7,997 nt of DNA from a bacterium (GCA_030648825.1 JAUSGU010000014.1:1-7997), one strand, 5' to 3'. Shown: positions 1 to 6,032, counted from the stretch's first letter. A program made the numbers and translations. The notes: generated from the letters alone by a model not told the origin.

Positions 1-339
1 CCCACCACCCCCACCACCGTCTCCACCCCCACCACCAACAAAAACTATGTTTAGAGTTGTATCTGTAGTTAGTAAATAAGGCTCCCAAATAGGAACGCAA
101 ATTTCTGGATACCAGTCACAGATATCAAATTCATCTGGTATTTTGGTCTCTTCTAACACAAAAGCTTCCATTTCGGTACATGAGTTATCGTTTGCATCAT
201 AATAAGGAGAACCACCATCCCCATCAATCCAACACCCCGCCTGAACTCTGTCAGAGAATGACGAAAAAGCGACGAGAGAGAAACTGAAGACAAACAGAAG
301 ACTCAAGATATTTATTTTCTTTATCATATTTGTATGCAT
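1..339 (-). CDS. Secreted glycine-rich protein, 3' end cut by the window edge
   Basis: This frame is open from an ATG at 339 to the window edge (113 codons, no stop seen). Residues 6-29 form a signal peptide: basic MIKK, then a hydrophobic run, with a likely cleavage after VQA (residue 34). The mature part begins GCWIDGDGGSPYYDANDNSC and carries four cysteines (36, 54, 74, 81), so disulfides are possible outside the cell. It ends in a run of glycines broken by one Asp (102-113), probably a flexible linker or low-complexity surface segment that continues beyond the window. The start ATG overlaps the stop of the upstream 458-residue gene (TAATG), which suggests translational coupling. An alternative ATG at 327 keeps the signal peptide. 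Neither has a clear Shine-Dalgarno. QAGC is a poor lipobox, so I do not call a lipoprotein. The family is not recognised and the function is unknown. Confidence 0.7.
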   Translation of the reverse strand, partial: MHTNMIKKINILSLLFVFSFSLVAFSSFSDRVQAGCWIDGDGGSPYYDANDNSCTEMEAFVLEETKIPDEFDICDWYPEICVPIWEPYLLTTDTTLNIVFVGGGGGDGGGGGG

Positions 340-1715
340 TATGGCATTGTTATTGAGCTTTCTTTCTTTTTTTTCATAACGAAACGGGTAACGATGATGC
401 CCGAGACACCGAGTATGAGAACAATGTAATAACCTTTGACACCTAATTGACTAAAGAATTCCGAGAGAGAAGTTTTTGGACAATTGAGTTTGTCGCATGA
501 ATAGGCTAGCGTTGCCGTTGATTCAACTGCGCCGGATGATTTGTCTATGAGTTCGGCCTTGAGGACAATAGAGTTTTTAAAATCGGCAGACGGAGTGAAT
601 TTTCGTGAAAAAGAGCTGAAAAGCCCGCTCATTGTCGTTGAACCGAGGTTTGCCGCGCTGGTTTCGTCAACAGTATTCATGATTGACAATCGAAGTGTCT
701 TTGATAAACCGCCTCTCGTAGCGATGCTTGACGATACACAACCAAAAACCTTTACTTCTTTGCTTGCTTTGATTGGAAAAATACTCAAACCGAGATTTGT
801 TATGGTTGAATGAGTAGCCTTTCTCTCCAATATCCTAAAAGAATATATGGACTTCTTTTCTCCATCTGTGAGTTCGAGGATGACATGCGAGAGAGGATCG
901 GATATGGTAGGAACAATAAAAGAATAGGCGGTTTTTTTGCCAGGTACTAGGCTGATTTTTTCCGTGTTGTTATAAGAAACCAGACGCGATTCGCTGATTA
1001 TTTCGGATGAATAGACTTTCCAAGTAACAGAAACTGCGCGTGGTTTTGTAAAATTGTTCAATATATCTATGGTCCCGGTTGCAATAGAGCCAGATGTGAT
1101 GACAAATCTATTTTTGAACAATCTCATATCGTTCACGCGGAGCGATGATGTGTCAAAATAAGAAACTTCTTTCGCGTCCCCTGTCACCTGAAAACCGAGA
1201 CGGGCATTCGCCGAACTGTCGCTCCATTCGGCGCCGGAAACGGCAAACTGCTCCGCAGAAACAGCGTATACGCTGATCCTATACAAGCCGGAAGCCAGAC
1301 CTCTGGGAACATGCCATGCAAAAGAGAACGGTACGGTGGCATTTCCAGGCAATTGAATATCGTTTGCCACCACAAATCTGTCAACAATATCATTTACATC
1401 ATAAAATCCTCCTGCGCCAGCTCCCAATCTCTCAACACGCGCTATCAGAGAAACATCTATGATCGGAGAATCACCCCTATTGATAATCACTGTTTCTACC
1501 GTCATATCACCACCTGAAATCACTTCGTCCGGAGATTTTGAGAGAGCCATTTCAACATTGCTATACGCCACTTCACACTCTCTCGGAATATCAATAACCG
1601 TCGGCTGAGATGGAACAGCTGTGGCGGCATAGGAAACAAGAGAAAACTGTGAACTGACGATAAATGTAACCACAAACACTTTTGCGAACATTATAAAAAA
1701 TCGATGAGAACTCAT
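339..1715 (-). CDS. Exported membrane-anchored protein with Ig/CARDB-like beta domains
   Basis: The 458-residue protein has an N-terminal signal peptide (hydrophobic residues 6-29, likely cleavage after SYA at 30). A large extracellular region rich in Ser, Thr and Val follows. One C-terminal transmembrane helix (about 429-447) is followed by a KKKK stop-transfer and a short cytoplasmic tail. Residues 50-180 have the alternating hydrophobic pattern and the 'SPDEVISGGDMTVETVIINR' style typical of CARDB or Ig-like adhesion/scaffold domains. From memory, CPR genomes encode similar signal-peptide plus beta-domain plus C-terminal-helix proteins. Cysteines 47, 326, 407 and 412 could pair. No catalytic motif is visible. 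The ATG at 1715 was chosen because it gives a complete signal peptide and lies just downstream of an extended -10 promoter. An internal ATG (Met9, 1691) is possible. The gene overlaps the next gene by one base at 339 and is probably cotranscribed with it. A cell-surface role is inferred; the specific function is unknown. Confidence 0.8.
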   Translation of the reverse strand: MSSHRFFIMFAKVFVVTFIVSSQFSLVSYAATAVPSQPTVIDIPRECEVAYSNVEMALSKSPDEVISGGDMTVETVIINRGDSPIIDVSLIARVERLGAGAGGFYDVNDIVDRFVVANDIQLPGNATVPFSFAWHVPRGLASGLYRISVYAVSAEQFAVSGAEWSDSSANARLGFQVTGDAKEVSYFDTSSLRVNDMRLFKNRFVITSGSIATGTIDILNNFTKPRAVSVTWKVYSSEIISESRLVSYNNTEKISLVPGKKTAYSFIVPTISDPLSHVILELTDGEKKSIYSFRILERKATHSTITNLGLSIFPIKASKEVKVFGCVSSSIATRGGLSKTLRLSIMNTVDETSAANLGSTTMSGLFSSFSRKFTPSADFKNSIVLKAELIDKSSGAVESTATLAYSCDKLNCPKTSLSEFFSQLGVKGYYIVLILGVSGIIVTRFVMKKKKESSITMP

Positions 1716-1740
1716 AATATATATTATTAAACCTGTCTGT

Positions 1741-1767
1741 ATTCTATCATATCTATTGCTGATGCAA
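1741..1767 (-). promoter_or_regulatory. Extended -10 promoter for the envelope gene pair
   Basis: Read on the minus strand, TGATAGAAT (1749-1741) is an extended -10 box, with TTGCAT (1767-1762) 15 bp upstream as a weak -35. It would start transcription near 1734, about 20 nt before the ATG at 1715. A dyad ATTGC-tgat-GCAAT (1755-1768) covers the -35 region and could bind a regulator. The spacing is short, so the extended -10 probably carries most of the strength. Confidence 0.45.
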
Positions 1768-1773
1768 TGGAGA

Positions 1774-1802
1774 TTGACAGAAACCGACCATTTGTTTATG
1801 AT
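1774..1802 (+). promoter_or_regulatory. Near-consensus sigma70 promoter of nusA
   Basis: TTGACA (1774-1779) matches the -35 consensus exactly. It is followed after exactly 17 bp by TATGAT (1797-1802), one mismatch from the consensus -10. Transcription should start near 1809, giving nusA a leader of about 90 nt that contains a hairpin. The promoter is back to back with the minus-strand promoter at 1741-1767. Confidence 0.75.
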
Positions 1803-1817
1803 AGAAATATGTAAGTT

Positions 1818-1845
1818 GAAAGTTCGCTCATGGGGGCGGACTTTC
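1818..1845 (+). promoter_or_regulatory. nusA: Hairpin in the nusA 5' leader, possible attenuator or pause site
   Basis: The arms GAAAGTTCGC (1818-1827) and GCGGACTTTC (1836-1845) pair over 10 bp with one G-U. The loop is 8 nt (TCATGGGG). The hairpin begins about 10 nt after the predicted transcription start. The downstream tract (TTGCTTAAAT) is U-rich but not a clean U run, so it is a weak terminator or a pause hairpin. NusA is known to enhance hairpin pausing and termination, so autoregulation through this hairpin is a reasonable inference, but it is not shown here. Confidence 0.5.
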
Positions 1846-1898
1846 TTGCTTAAATAGCCATTGCTGAGGTTTTATTAAAAAAATAAAGAGTCAAAAAT

Positions 1899-3041
1899 AT
1901 GTTTGATCTAAAGGTAATACATTCGGTTCTCGGTCAGCTGGAAGAAGAGCGCGGCATCCCCCGCGAGAAAATCATAGAAGCCATAGAAATGGCTCTGGCC
2001 ACCGCGTACAAAAAAGAATACGGCAAGCGAGGCCAAATCGTGCGGGCCACTTTTGACGTAAATACCGGTGCCACGGAATTTTTCCAAGTGAAAATCGTCG
2101 TTGACGATACAAAAGTGATAGATATACCGGAAGGAGAAGAAATACCGGAATTATCGGCAGATGACGAACGAGTCAGATTCAATCCTGAACATCATATCTG
2201 GATTGATGATGCCAGAAAAATAAAAAAGGGTGTGGCGTTGGATGAAGAAATGCTCTTCCCTCTGGAACCAAAAGACGATTTCGGACGCATTGCCGCCCAA
2301 ACCGCCAAACAAGTAATCATTCAAAAGATCCGCGAGGCCGAAAAAGTTTCCGTCATGAATGAATACGGCAAGCGCGAGGGTGATATTGTATCTGGTACTG
2401 TACAGAGGATAGAACGAGGCACCATATTTATAGACATGGGACGAGCTGTAGGACTTTTGCCTTTTGAAGAACAGATCAGAAGCGAGCATTATAAACAAGG
2501 TGAACGTATTCGTGGCTATTTATTTCGCGTTGAGGAATCGCCACGAGGCGTATTTTTGAAACTTTCACGCTCTCATCCGAAATTTTTGGAAAAATTATTT
2601 GAGATTGAAGCTCCGGAAATCGCCAATAAAACAGTGGAAGTAAAAGCGGTAGCGCGCGAAGCCGGTTCCAGATCAAAAATCGCTGTTATTTCAAACGATT
2701 CTCACATAGATCCTATTGGTTCTCTGGTCGGTCAGCGCGGTGTGCGCGTTTCCACAGTAACGAGCGAGCTAGGCGGAGAAAAAATAGACATCATAGAATG
2801 GTCAGCTGATGCCAAAAAATTTATAACCGAGGCTCTGTCGCCAGCCAAAATCGCCAATATCACTCTGGATGAAGTAAGTAAGGTGGCTACGGTGGAAGTG
2901 AGCGAATCCGAACAATCCCTGGCCATAGGCAAAGGCGGGCAAAATGTGCGCCTGGCGGCCAAATTGACTGGCTGGAAAATAGACATAAGACCTATAGGCG
3001 GCAATAGTGTAAAAGAGGAAAAATTAAAACTTGAGGTATAA
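1899..3041 (+). CDS. nusA: Transcription termination/antitermination factor NusA
   Basis: NusA binds RNA polymerase and nascent RNA to modulate pausing, intrinsic termination and antitermination. The 380 residues carry the family domains in order. The N-terminal polymerase-binding domain (1-140) ends in the conserved DFGRIAAQTAKQVI (127-140). The S1 domain runs from about 159 to 225 (EGDIVSGTVQRIERG to KLSRSHPKFL). KH1 covers about 235-305 with the RNA-binding loop DPIGSLVGQRGVRV and then GEKIDIIEW. KH2 covers about 325-365 with LAIGKGGQNVRLAAKLTGWKIDI (331-353 region). The C-terminal acidic repeats of E. coli NusA are absent, and the length is like that of Gram-positive NusA. The N-terminal domain is about 25 residues longer before DFGR than in B. 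subtilis as I remember it, with an acidic stretch (77-92). A weak AAAGAG lies 8 nt before the ATG. It has its own strong promoter, and neither rimP nor infB is adjacent. Confidence 0.97.
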   Translation: MFDLKVIHSVLGQLEEERGIPREKIIEAIEMALATAYKKEYGKRGQIVRATFDVNTGATEFFQVKIVVDDTKVIDIPEGEEIPELSADDERVRFNPEHHIWIDDARKIKKGVALDEEMLFPLEPKDDFGRIAAQTAKQVIIQKIREAEKVSVMNEYGKREGDIVSGTVQRIERGTIFIDMGRAVGLLPFEEQIRSEHYKQGERIRGYLFRVEESPRGVFLKLSRSHPKFLEKLFEIEAPEIANKTVEVKAVAREAGSRSKIAVISNDSHIDPIGSLVGQRGVRVSTVTSELGGEKIDIIEWSADAKKFITEALSPAKIANITLDEVSKVATVEVSESEQSLAIGKGGQNVRLAAKLTGWKIDIRPIGGNSVKEEKLKLEV

Positions 3042-3085
3042 TGGAGTACTGGACGAGAGATGGAATTATGAATAAAATACGTCCA
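3037..3085 (+). promoter_or_regulatory. Possible -10 box and 5' hairpin between nusA and the coiled-coil gene
   Basis: TATAAT (3037-3042), a perfect -10 hexamer, overlaps the nusA stop codon. No convincing -35 lies upstream. If used, the transcript would begin near 3049, and its first bases would pair as TGGACG (3050-3055) with CGTCCA (3080-3085) around a 24-nt loop, just before the coiled-coil ATG at 3100. It could let the downstream pair be expressed separately from nusA. The same bases also form a TAATG stop/start with a 16-codon frame, so the reading is ambiguous. Confidence 0.3.
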
Positions 3086-3099
3086 ATATAAAAAAATAA

Positions 3100-3768
3100 A
3101 TGAAAAAAATAATTATTATGACAGCGGTTTTTGCTATCGCCTTTGTAGCAGGCAATGCATATGCCGAAGAGGTTACCATAGAGGCAACAGCAAAAACTTC
3201 CGACGGAAAGACAATCAAGGTTCCCATCCGTGCACAAGTGAAAGAAGTGCGTGTTGAAACGAAAGCTACAGTAAAGGAAAAGAGAGATGATCTGAAATCG
3301 GAAATAGAAACACGAAAACAAGAATTGGAAACCAAACGAGCGGATGAAAAGACTGAATTGAGAGCCGAAGCGAAAATCAAGGCCGGGAAAAGTATTGCAA
3401 AAACGATAGAGAAATCGGTAGAGAGATTGACCCGAGAACTCCGCCGTTTTCGAGAAATTCAAGCGAAAATCGAAACTCGCCTGACAAAACTGGAAAGTCG
3501 GGGAGCAGATGTTACAGAAGCTCGAACAGTCTTGGCAGTGGCAATAACCAAACTGTCAGCCGCGGAAGTTTCCATAAAAGCTATATCTGCAGTCACGGTT
3601 TCGGCCGAAGACCCACGTTCGTCTCTAGATGCCGTAAAGACAACGGTACGGACGGCGCAGGACGCTTTGAAAGAAGCTCACAAGAGTTTGTCTGATGTTT
3701 TGCCGGCCATGAAAGGTTTGGAAGCGAGTATCAGACGTAGTGCTACATCAACCAAAGCGACAAATTAG
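3100..3768 (+). CDS. Secreted lysine/glutamate-rich coiled-coil protein
   Basis: The protein has 222 residues. A clear signal peptide comprises MKKII, a hydrophobic core, and AYA cleavage after residue 22. The mature chain is almost all predicted helix. Residues 46-135 are strongly charged (Lys, Glu, Arg) with heptad-like spacing, including EIETRKQELETKRADEKTEL. A second, more Ala/Ser-rich helical region spans about 140-212. The C-terminus is a Ser/Thr/Lys-rich tail with no transmembrane helix or sorting motif. There are no cysteines and no enzymatic motif. It should be an elongated exported coiled coil, perhaps a spacer or envelope-associated filament; the role is inferred only from shape. 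It lies 58 bp after nusA and 22 bp before a membrane-protein gene on the same strand. No Shine-Dalgarno precedes the ATG, which sits in an A-rich tract; Met7 is an alternative but would truncate the signal peptide. The family is not recognised by name. Confidence 0.8.
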   Translation: MKKIIIMTAVFAIAFVAGNAYAEEVTIEATAKTSDGKTIKVPIRAQVKEVRVETKATVKEKRDDLKSEIETRKQELETKRADEKTELRAEAKIKAGKSIAKTIEKSVERLTRELRRFREIQAKIETRLTKLESRGADVTEARTVLAVAITKLSAAEVSIKAISAVTVSAEDPRSSLDAVKTTVRTAQDALKEAHKSLSDVLPAMKGLEASIRRSATSTKATN

Positions 3769-3790
3769 TCGAATTATAAAACATTAATTT

Positions 3791-4069
3791 ATGGATATCA
3801 TGGAAAATCAAATTCCCACAGGCGAGTCAAATAAATCTTTCGGTCCTCTCATAGGTGTCATTATCATAATCGTTATTTTGCTCCTCGGCGCATTCTATAT
3901 CTGGGGTGGCAAGCTCTCGGTAAATGACAGAGACGTAGCACAGACGGTGGAAACAGGAGAATTGGCTCCAGTTTCTAGTTCGGATGAAATAGACGCCATT
4001 GAAAGTGATCTCACGGCTGGCGGTGTTTCGGAAATTGATTTTTCCGAGGCTGAAGCGAGTTTGGAGTAA
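3791..4069 (+). CDS. Small single-pass membrane protein with acidic C-terminal tail
   Basis: The protein has 92 residues. A short polar N-terminus is followed by a strongly hydrophobic helix (about 17-38, including IGVIIIIVILLLGAFYIWGG). A 50-residue acidic tail rich in Asp, Glu and Ser follows (DEIDAIESDL, EIDFSEAEASLE), with two short amphipathic-looking segments. From memory, CPR genomes contain many small proteins of this layout (polar start, GPLIG...ILLLGAFYIWGGKL helix, acidic tail), but I know no assigned function. It lies 22 bp after the secreted coiled-coil gene, so the two are probably cotranscribed. A physical pairing of the acidic tail with the basic coiled coil is only speculation. 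The ATG at 3791 and the one at 3800 (Met4) are both possible; neither has a clear Shine-Dalgarno. A strong compound terminator begins right after the stop codon. Confidence 0.75.
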   Translation: MDIMENQIPTGESNKSFGPLIGVIIIIVILLLGAFYIWGGKLSVNDRDVAQTVETGELAPVSSSDEIDAIESDLTAGGVSEIDFSEAEASLE

Positions 4070-4072
4070 AAG

Positions 4073-4191
4073 AAAACCAGAGAATAGTTACTACTGGAGT
4101 ACGACGTCCCCGCCTGTTGGCGGGGCGTCTCGTTCTCGGATGTCTTCACATCCTCCGAAAGCCTCCATTCGTAATTATTCTCTGGTTTTTT
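4073..4191 (+). terminator. Compound branched terminator of the nusA unit
   Basis: The outer arms 4073-4090 and 4172-4189 (AAAACCAGAGAATA... with ...TATTCTCTGGTTTT) pair over 18 bp with one G-U, and the 3' side runs into six T. Inside, TGGAG (4095-4099) pairs with CTCCA (4163-4167). That stem encloses two hairpins. One is GACG-t-CCCCGCC / GGCGGGGCGTC (4103-4129, loop TGTT, one bulged T). The other is GGATGT / ACATCC (4138-4153, loop CTTC). It is far more elaborate than a simple terminator. It separates the upstream unit from tig. Confidence 0.8.
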
Positions 4192-4201
4192 AATACAAAC
4201 A

Positions 4202-4228
4202 TAGACAAAAAAGGCAGACAGATATAAA
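4202..4228 (+). promoter_or_regulatory. tig: Candidate promoter of tig
   Basis: TAGACA (4202-4207) and TATAAA (4223-4228), spaced 15 bp, lie directly after the upstream terminator and 21 bp before the tig ATG. The spacing is shorter than ideal. A promoter is expected here because the terminator precedes it, but the exact boxes are uncertain. The leader would be only about 14 nt and lacks a Shine-Dalgarno. Confidence 0.35.
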
Positions 4229-4249
4229 CTCGATAAACATAACCAATAT

Positions 4250-5176
4250 ATGTCAAACATACATTCATATAAAGCAACGGTGAGAGAGATGCCGGAATCT
4301 GGAGAAGTTGAAATCAGGAGTTCCATAGAAGCGAATGAATTTGATGAAGCGGTCAAAACAACGCTCGGGAAAATTCGCGAGGAAATGACTCTACATGGTT
4401 TTAGAAAGGGTTCTGTGCCGGAAAAAATGGTACGTGAAAAAGTCGGCGAAACGACACTCCTCTATGAAGCGGCCGAACATGCTATCTCCCACGCGTATGG
4501 TCATATTCTCCAAGCAGAAAAAATAGACGCCATAGGTCAACCGAAAGTCTCCATAACAAAAATGGCTGTGGGCAATCCTCTAGAGTTTACAATCGTCACC
4601 GCCGTAGTGCCAAAAATCGGGAAATTAGATTACAAAAAAATCGCTGTGGGAGAAAATAGCAAGCCGATTGACCTGCCAATAGTTACGGATGAAGAACTGG
4701 CAAAAGCAAAAGAAAAAATGCCGGAAGTGACAAAAGAAAATTTGATCCAGGAAAAAGAACATAGGGCAAAAGAGAAAAAGCGTTTGGAACTGATAGATGC
4801 TCTGACAAAAAATATTGAAGTCATAATACCAACTGTCCTCACTGATTCCGAATTGATGCGAATGATTGAACAGATGAAACATGACATAGAACGCATGGGA
4901 CTGAAATTTGAAGATTATCTCAAACACTTGAAAAAATCTGAAGAAGAAATGCGGGTGGAATGGCGTCCACAAGCTCTGCAGAGAGTAAAACTTGATCTCG
5001 TTCTCTCTCATATAGCCCGAGAGGAAAAAATTGTGCCGGATATGATAAAGGTGGAAGAGGAAATAAAACACGCAAAAGAACATCACAAAGGCATAGATGA
5101 AAATCGCGCTCGCATGTATTTTTCCCACATATTTGAAAATCAGGCAGTATTTGAATTTCTGGAGGGACAGAAGTAA
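4250..5176 (+). CDS. tig: Trigger factor lacking the PPIase domain
   Basis: Trigger factor is a ribosome-associated chaperone that holds nascent chains at the exit tunnel. The 308 residues begin with the ribosome-binding domain (about 5-125), which carries the signature loop GFRKGSVP (50-57) that contacts uL23. After DYKKIAV (127-133) the chain passes straight into the helical C-terminal chaperone domain (about 145-305: NLIQEKEHRAKEKKRLELI, ELMRMIEQMKHDIERMG, and the DLVLSHIAREEKI helix). The FKBP-type peptidyl-prolyl isomerase domain that normally sits between these parts is absent, which explains a length about 120 residues below the usual 430. The frame is uninterrupted, so this is a compact architecture and not a frameshift. 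The gene stands alone between two compound terminators. The usual tig-clpP-clpX order is not present downstream; rsmE converges instead. The ATG at 4250 is the only good start. Confidence 0.93.
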   Translation: MSNIHSYKATVREMPESGEVEIRSSIEANEFDEAVKTTLGKIREEMTLHGFRKGSVPEKMVREKVGETTLLYEAAEHAISHAYGHILQAEKIDAIGQPKVSITKMAVGNPLEFTIVTAVVPKIGKLDYKKIAVGENSKPIDLPIVTDEELAKAKEKMPEVTKENLIQEKEHRAKEKKRLELIDALTKNIEVIIPTVLTDSELMRMIEQMKHDIERMGLKFEDYLKHLKKSEEEMRVEWRPQALQRVKLDLVLSHIAREEKIVPDMIKVEEEIKHAKEHHKGIDENRARMYFSHIFENQAVFEFLEGQK

Positions 5177-5309
5177 AAAAGCGAAAGGAAGAGTGTCTCT
5201 CTAAAACGAACGGAAAATTTTTTGCTAAAAATTTTCCTAAGCTCGGGTACCGTCGTGCCCTCGGTTTCGTTTTATCGATCCATTCTTCCTTTCGCTTTTG
5301 CTATTTTTT
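5177..5309. terminator. Bidirectional compound terminator between tig and rsmE
   Basis: The outer arms 5177-5195 and 5281-5299 (AAAAGCGAAAGGAAGAGTG with its near-complement) pair over 19 bp with one G-U. Inside, TAAAACGAA (5202-5210) pairs perfectly with TTCGTTTTA (5266-5274). That stem encloses two hairpins. One is GGAAAATTTTT / AAAAATTTTCC (5212-5237, loop TGCT). The other is GGGTAC / GTGCCC (5245-5260, loop CGTC, one G-U). An A run on the left (5175-5180) and T runs on the right (5296-5299 and 5304-5309) give U tracts on both strands, so it can end both tig and rsmE transcripts. It begins immediately after the tig stop. Confidence 0.8.
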
Positions 5310-6028
5310 CACTCTACTAACAACAAGACAATAATTGCAACTGCAGCAGTTTCGGCACGGAGAATCGGCGTGTTCAATGAAACAATAGATGCACCTTTTT
5401 CTTTGAAAAGCGAAATTTCTCTTTCCGACCAACCACCTTCGGGACCTATGCACACGACCAATTCCGGAAGTTTTGAGTTTGAATTCGGAGATTTCAAAAG
5501 ACTTTCTCTTTCAAAATTATTCCCACCAGTGTGAAAAACGATAATTTTTCGTTTTTCGGCTTCCAAAAATTCGGCTAACGTTTGCGGTTCGCGGATTTTT
5601 GGAATATCTCCCCTACCCGATTGTTCGCAGGCTTCTATGCAAATCTTTTGCGCTCGCTCCAGATTGAATCCCTTCTTTTCGCTTCTCTCCGATACGAGAG
5701 GAATAAATTCCGAGACACCGAGTTCCGTGCATTTTTGGATTATCCACTCCACGTTATCTTTTTTTATGAGAGAGAATGCCAGAGATAGTTTCAGAGATGA
5801 ATATCTCTTTATTTTAATTGTTTTGAGAACACGAAACTTCATAATATTTTTATCCAACAAAACGATCTCCGACTGATACTCATTTCCACTACCATCGAAA
5901 AACATCACTTCATCACCGGTCTGCAACCTCAAAACTCTCGTCATCTGATGAATTATAGACGGGTCGGGAATGGAATTGGTCTCCCCCTCTTCTATAGGTA
6001 AAGTCGTAAAAAATCTGTGTAACCTCAT
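5309..6028 (-). CDS. rsmE: 16S rRNA (uracil1498-N3)-methyltransferase RsmE
   Basis: RsmE methylates N3 of U1498 in 16S rRNA, near the decoding site, using S-adenosylmethionine. The 239 residues match the family length. The start MRLHRFF is typical, and the N-terminal PUA-like RNA-binding part runs to about 70 (HQMTRVLRLQTGDEV, 27-41). The SPOUT (trefoil-knot) catalytic part contains KKDNVEWIIQKCTELGVSEF (89-108), the SER motif (113-115), EACEQSGR (132-139), the cofactor-binding knot loop IGPEGGWSEREI (194-205) and the final knot segment ILRAETAAVAII (222-233). All key motifs are intact. It converges on tig across a shared terminator. Upstream, the terminator of the neighbouring hypothetical gene ends only about 24 bp before the start, so the rsmE promoter must be very close to, or overlap, the ATG; a leaderless transcript is possible. 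No Shine-Dalgarno is visible. Confidence 0.96.
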   Translation of the reverse strand: MRLHRFFTTLPIEEGETNSIPDPSIIHQMTRVLRLQTGDEVMFFDGSGNEYQSEIVLLDKNIMKFRVLKTIKIKRYSSLKLSLAFSLIKKDNVEWIIQKCTELGVSEFIPLVSERSEKKGFNLERAQKICIEACEQSGRGDIPKIREPQTLAEFLEAEKRKIIVFHTGGNNFERESLLKSPNSNSKLPELVVCIGPEGGWSEREISLFKEKGASIVSLNTPILRAETAAVAIIVLLLVE

Positions 6029-6032
6029 ATGT

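Noticed and set aside
229..243. Lipoprotein signal (QAGC) in the partial left-end protein
   Set aside because: The -3 residue is Gln rather than Leu/Val/Ile; an ordinary signal peptidase site (VQA) fits better.
541..813. Plus-strand frame of 90 codons inside the 458-residue envelope gene
   Set aside because: The minus-strand gene has a signal peptide, anchor helix and promoter; the plus-strand frame has no supporting feature.
2992..3462. Antisense frame of 156 codons over the nusA end and coiled-coil gene
   Set aside because: Its composition (Phe, Cys, Leu) is a by-product of the charged coiled-coil gene on the plus strand; there is no signal or conserved motif.
4073..4191. tRNA-like or CRISPR-like reading of the branched intergenic element
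   Set aside because: It has no acceptor/CCA end, anticodon or T-loop features and no regularly spaced repeats. The U6 tail after a long stem fits a terminator.
4625..5128. Long antisense open frame (167 codons) inside tig, rich in Phe and His
   Set aside because: It is the complement of Lys/Glu-rich coding sequence, where AAA and GAA codons read as TTT and TTC. It has no domain, and tig is certain on the other strand.
4250..5176. Possibility that tig is broken by deletion or frameshift because it is short
   Set aside because: Both retained domains are in one clean frame and join at a natural domain boundary, so a compact architecture explains it better than decay.
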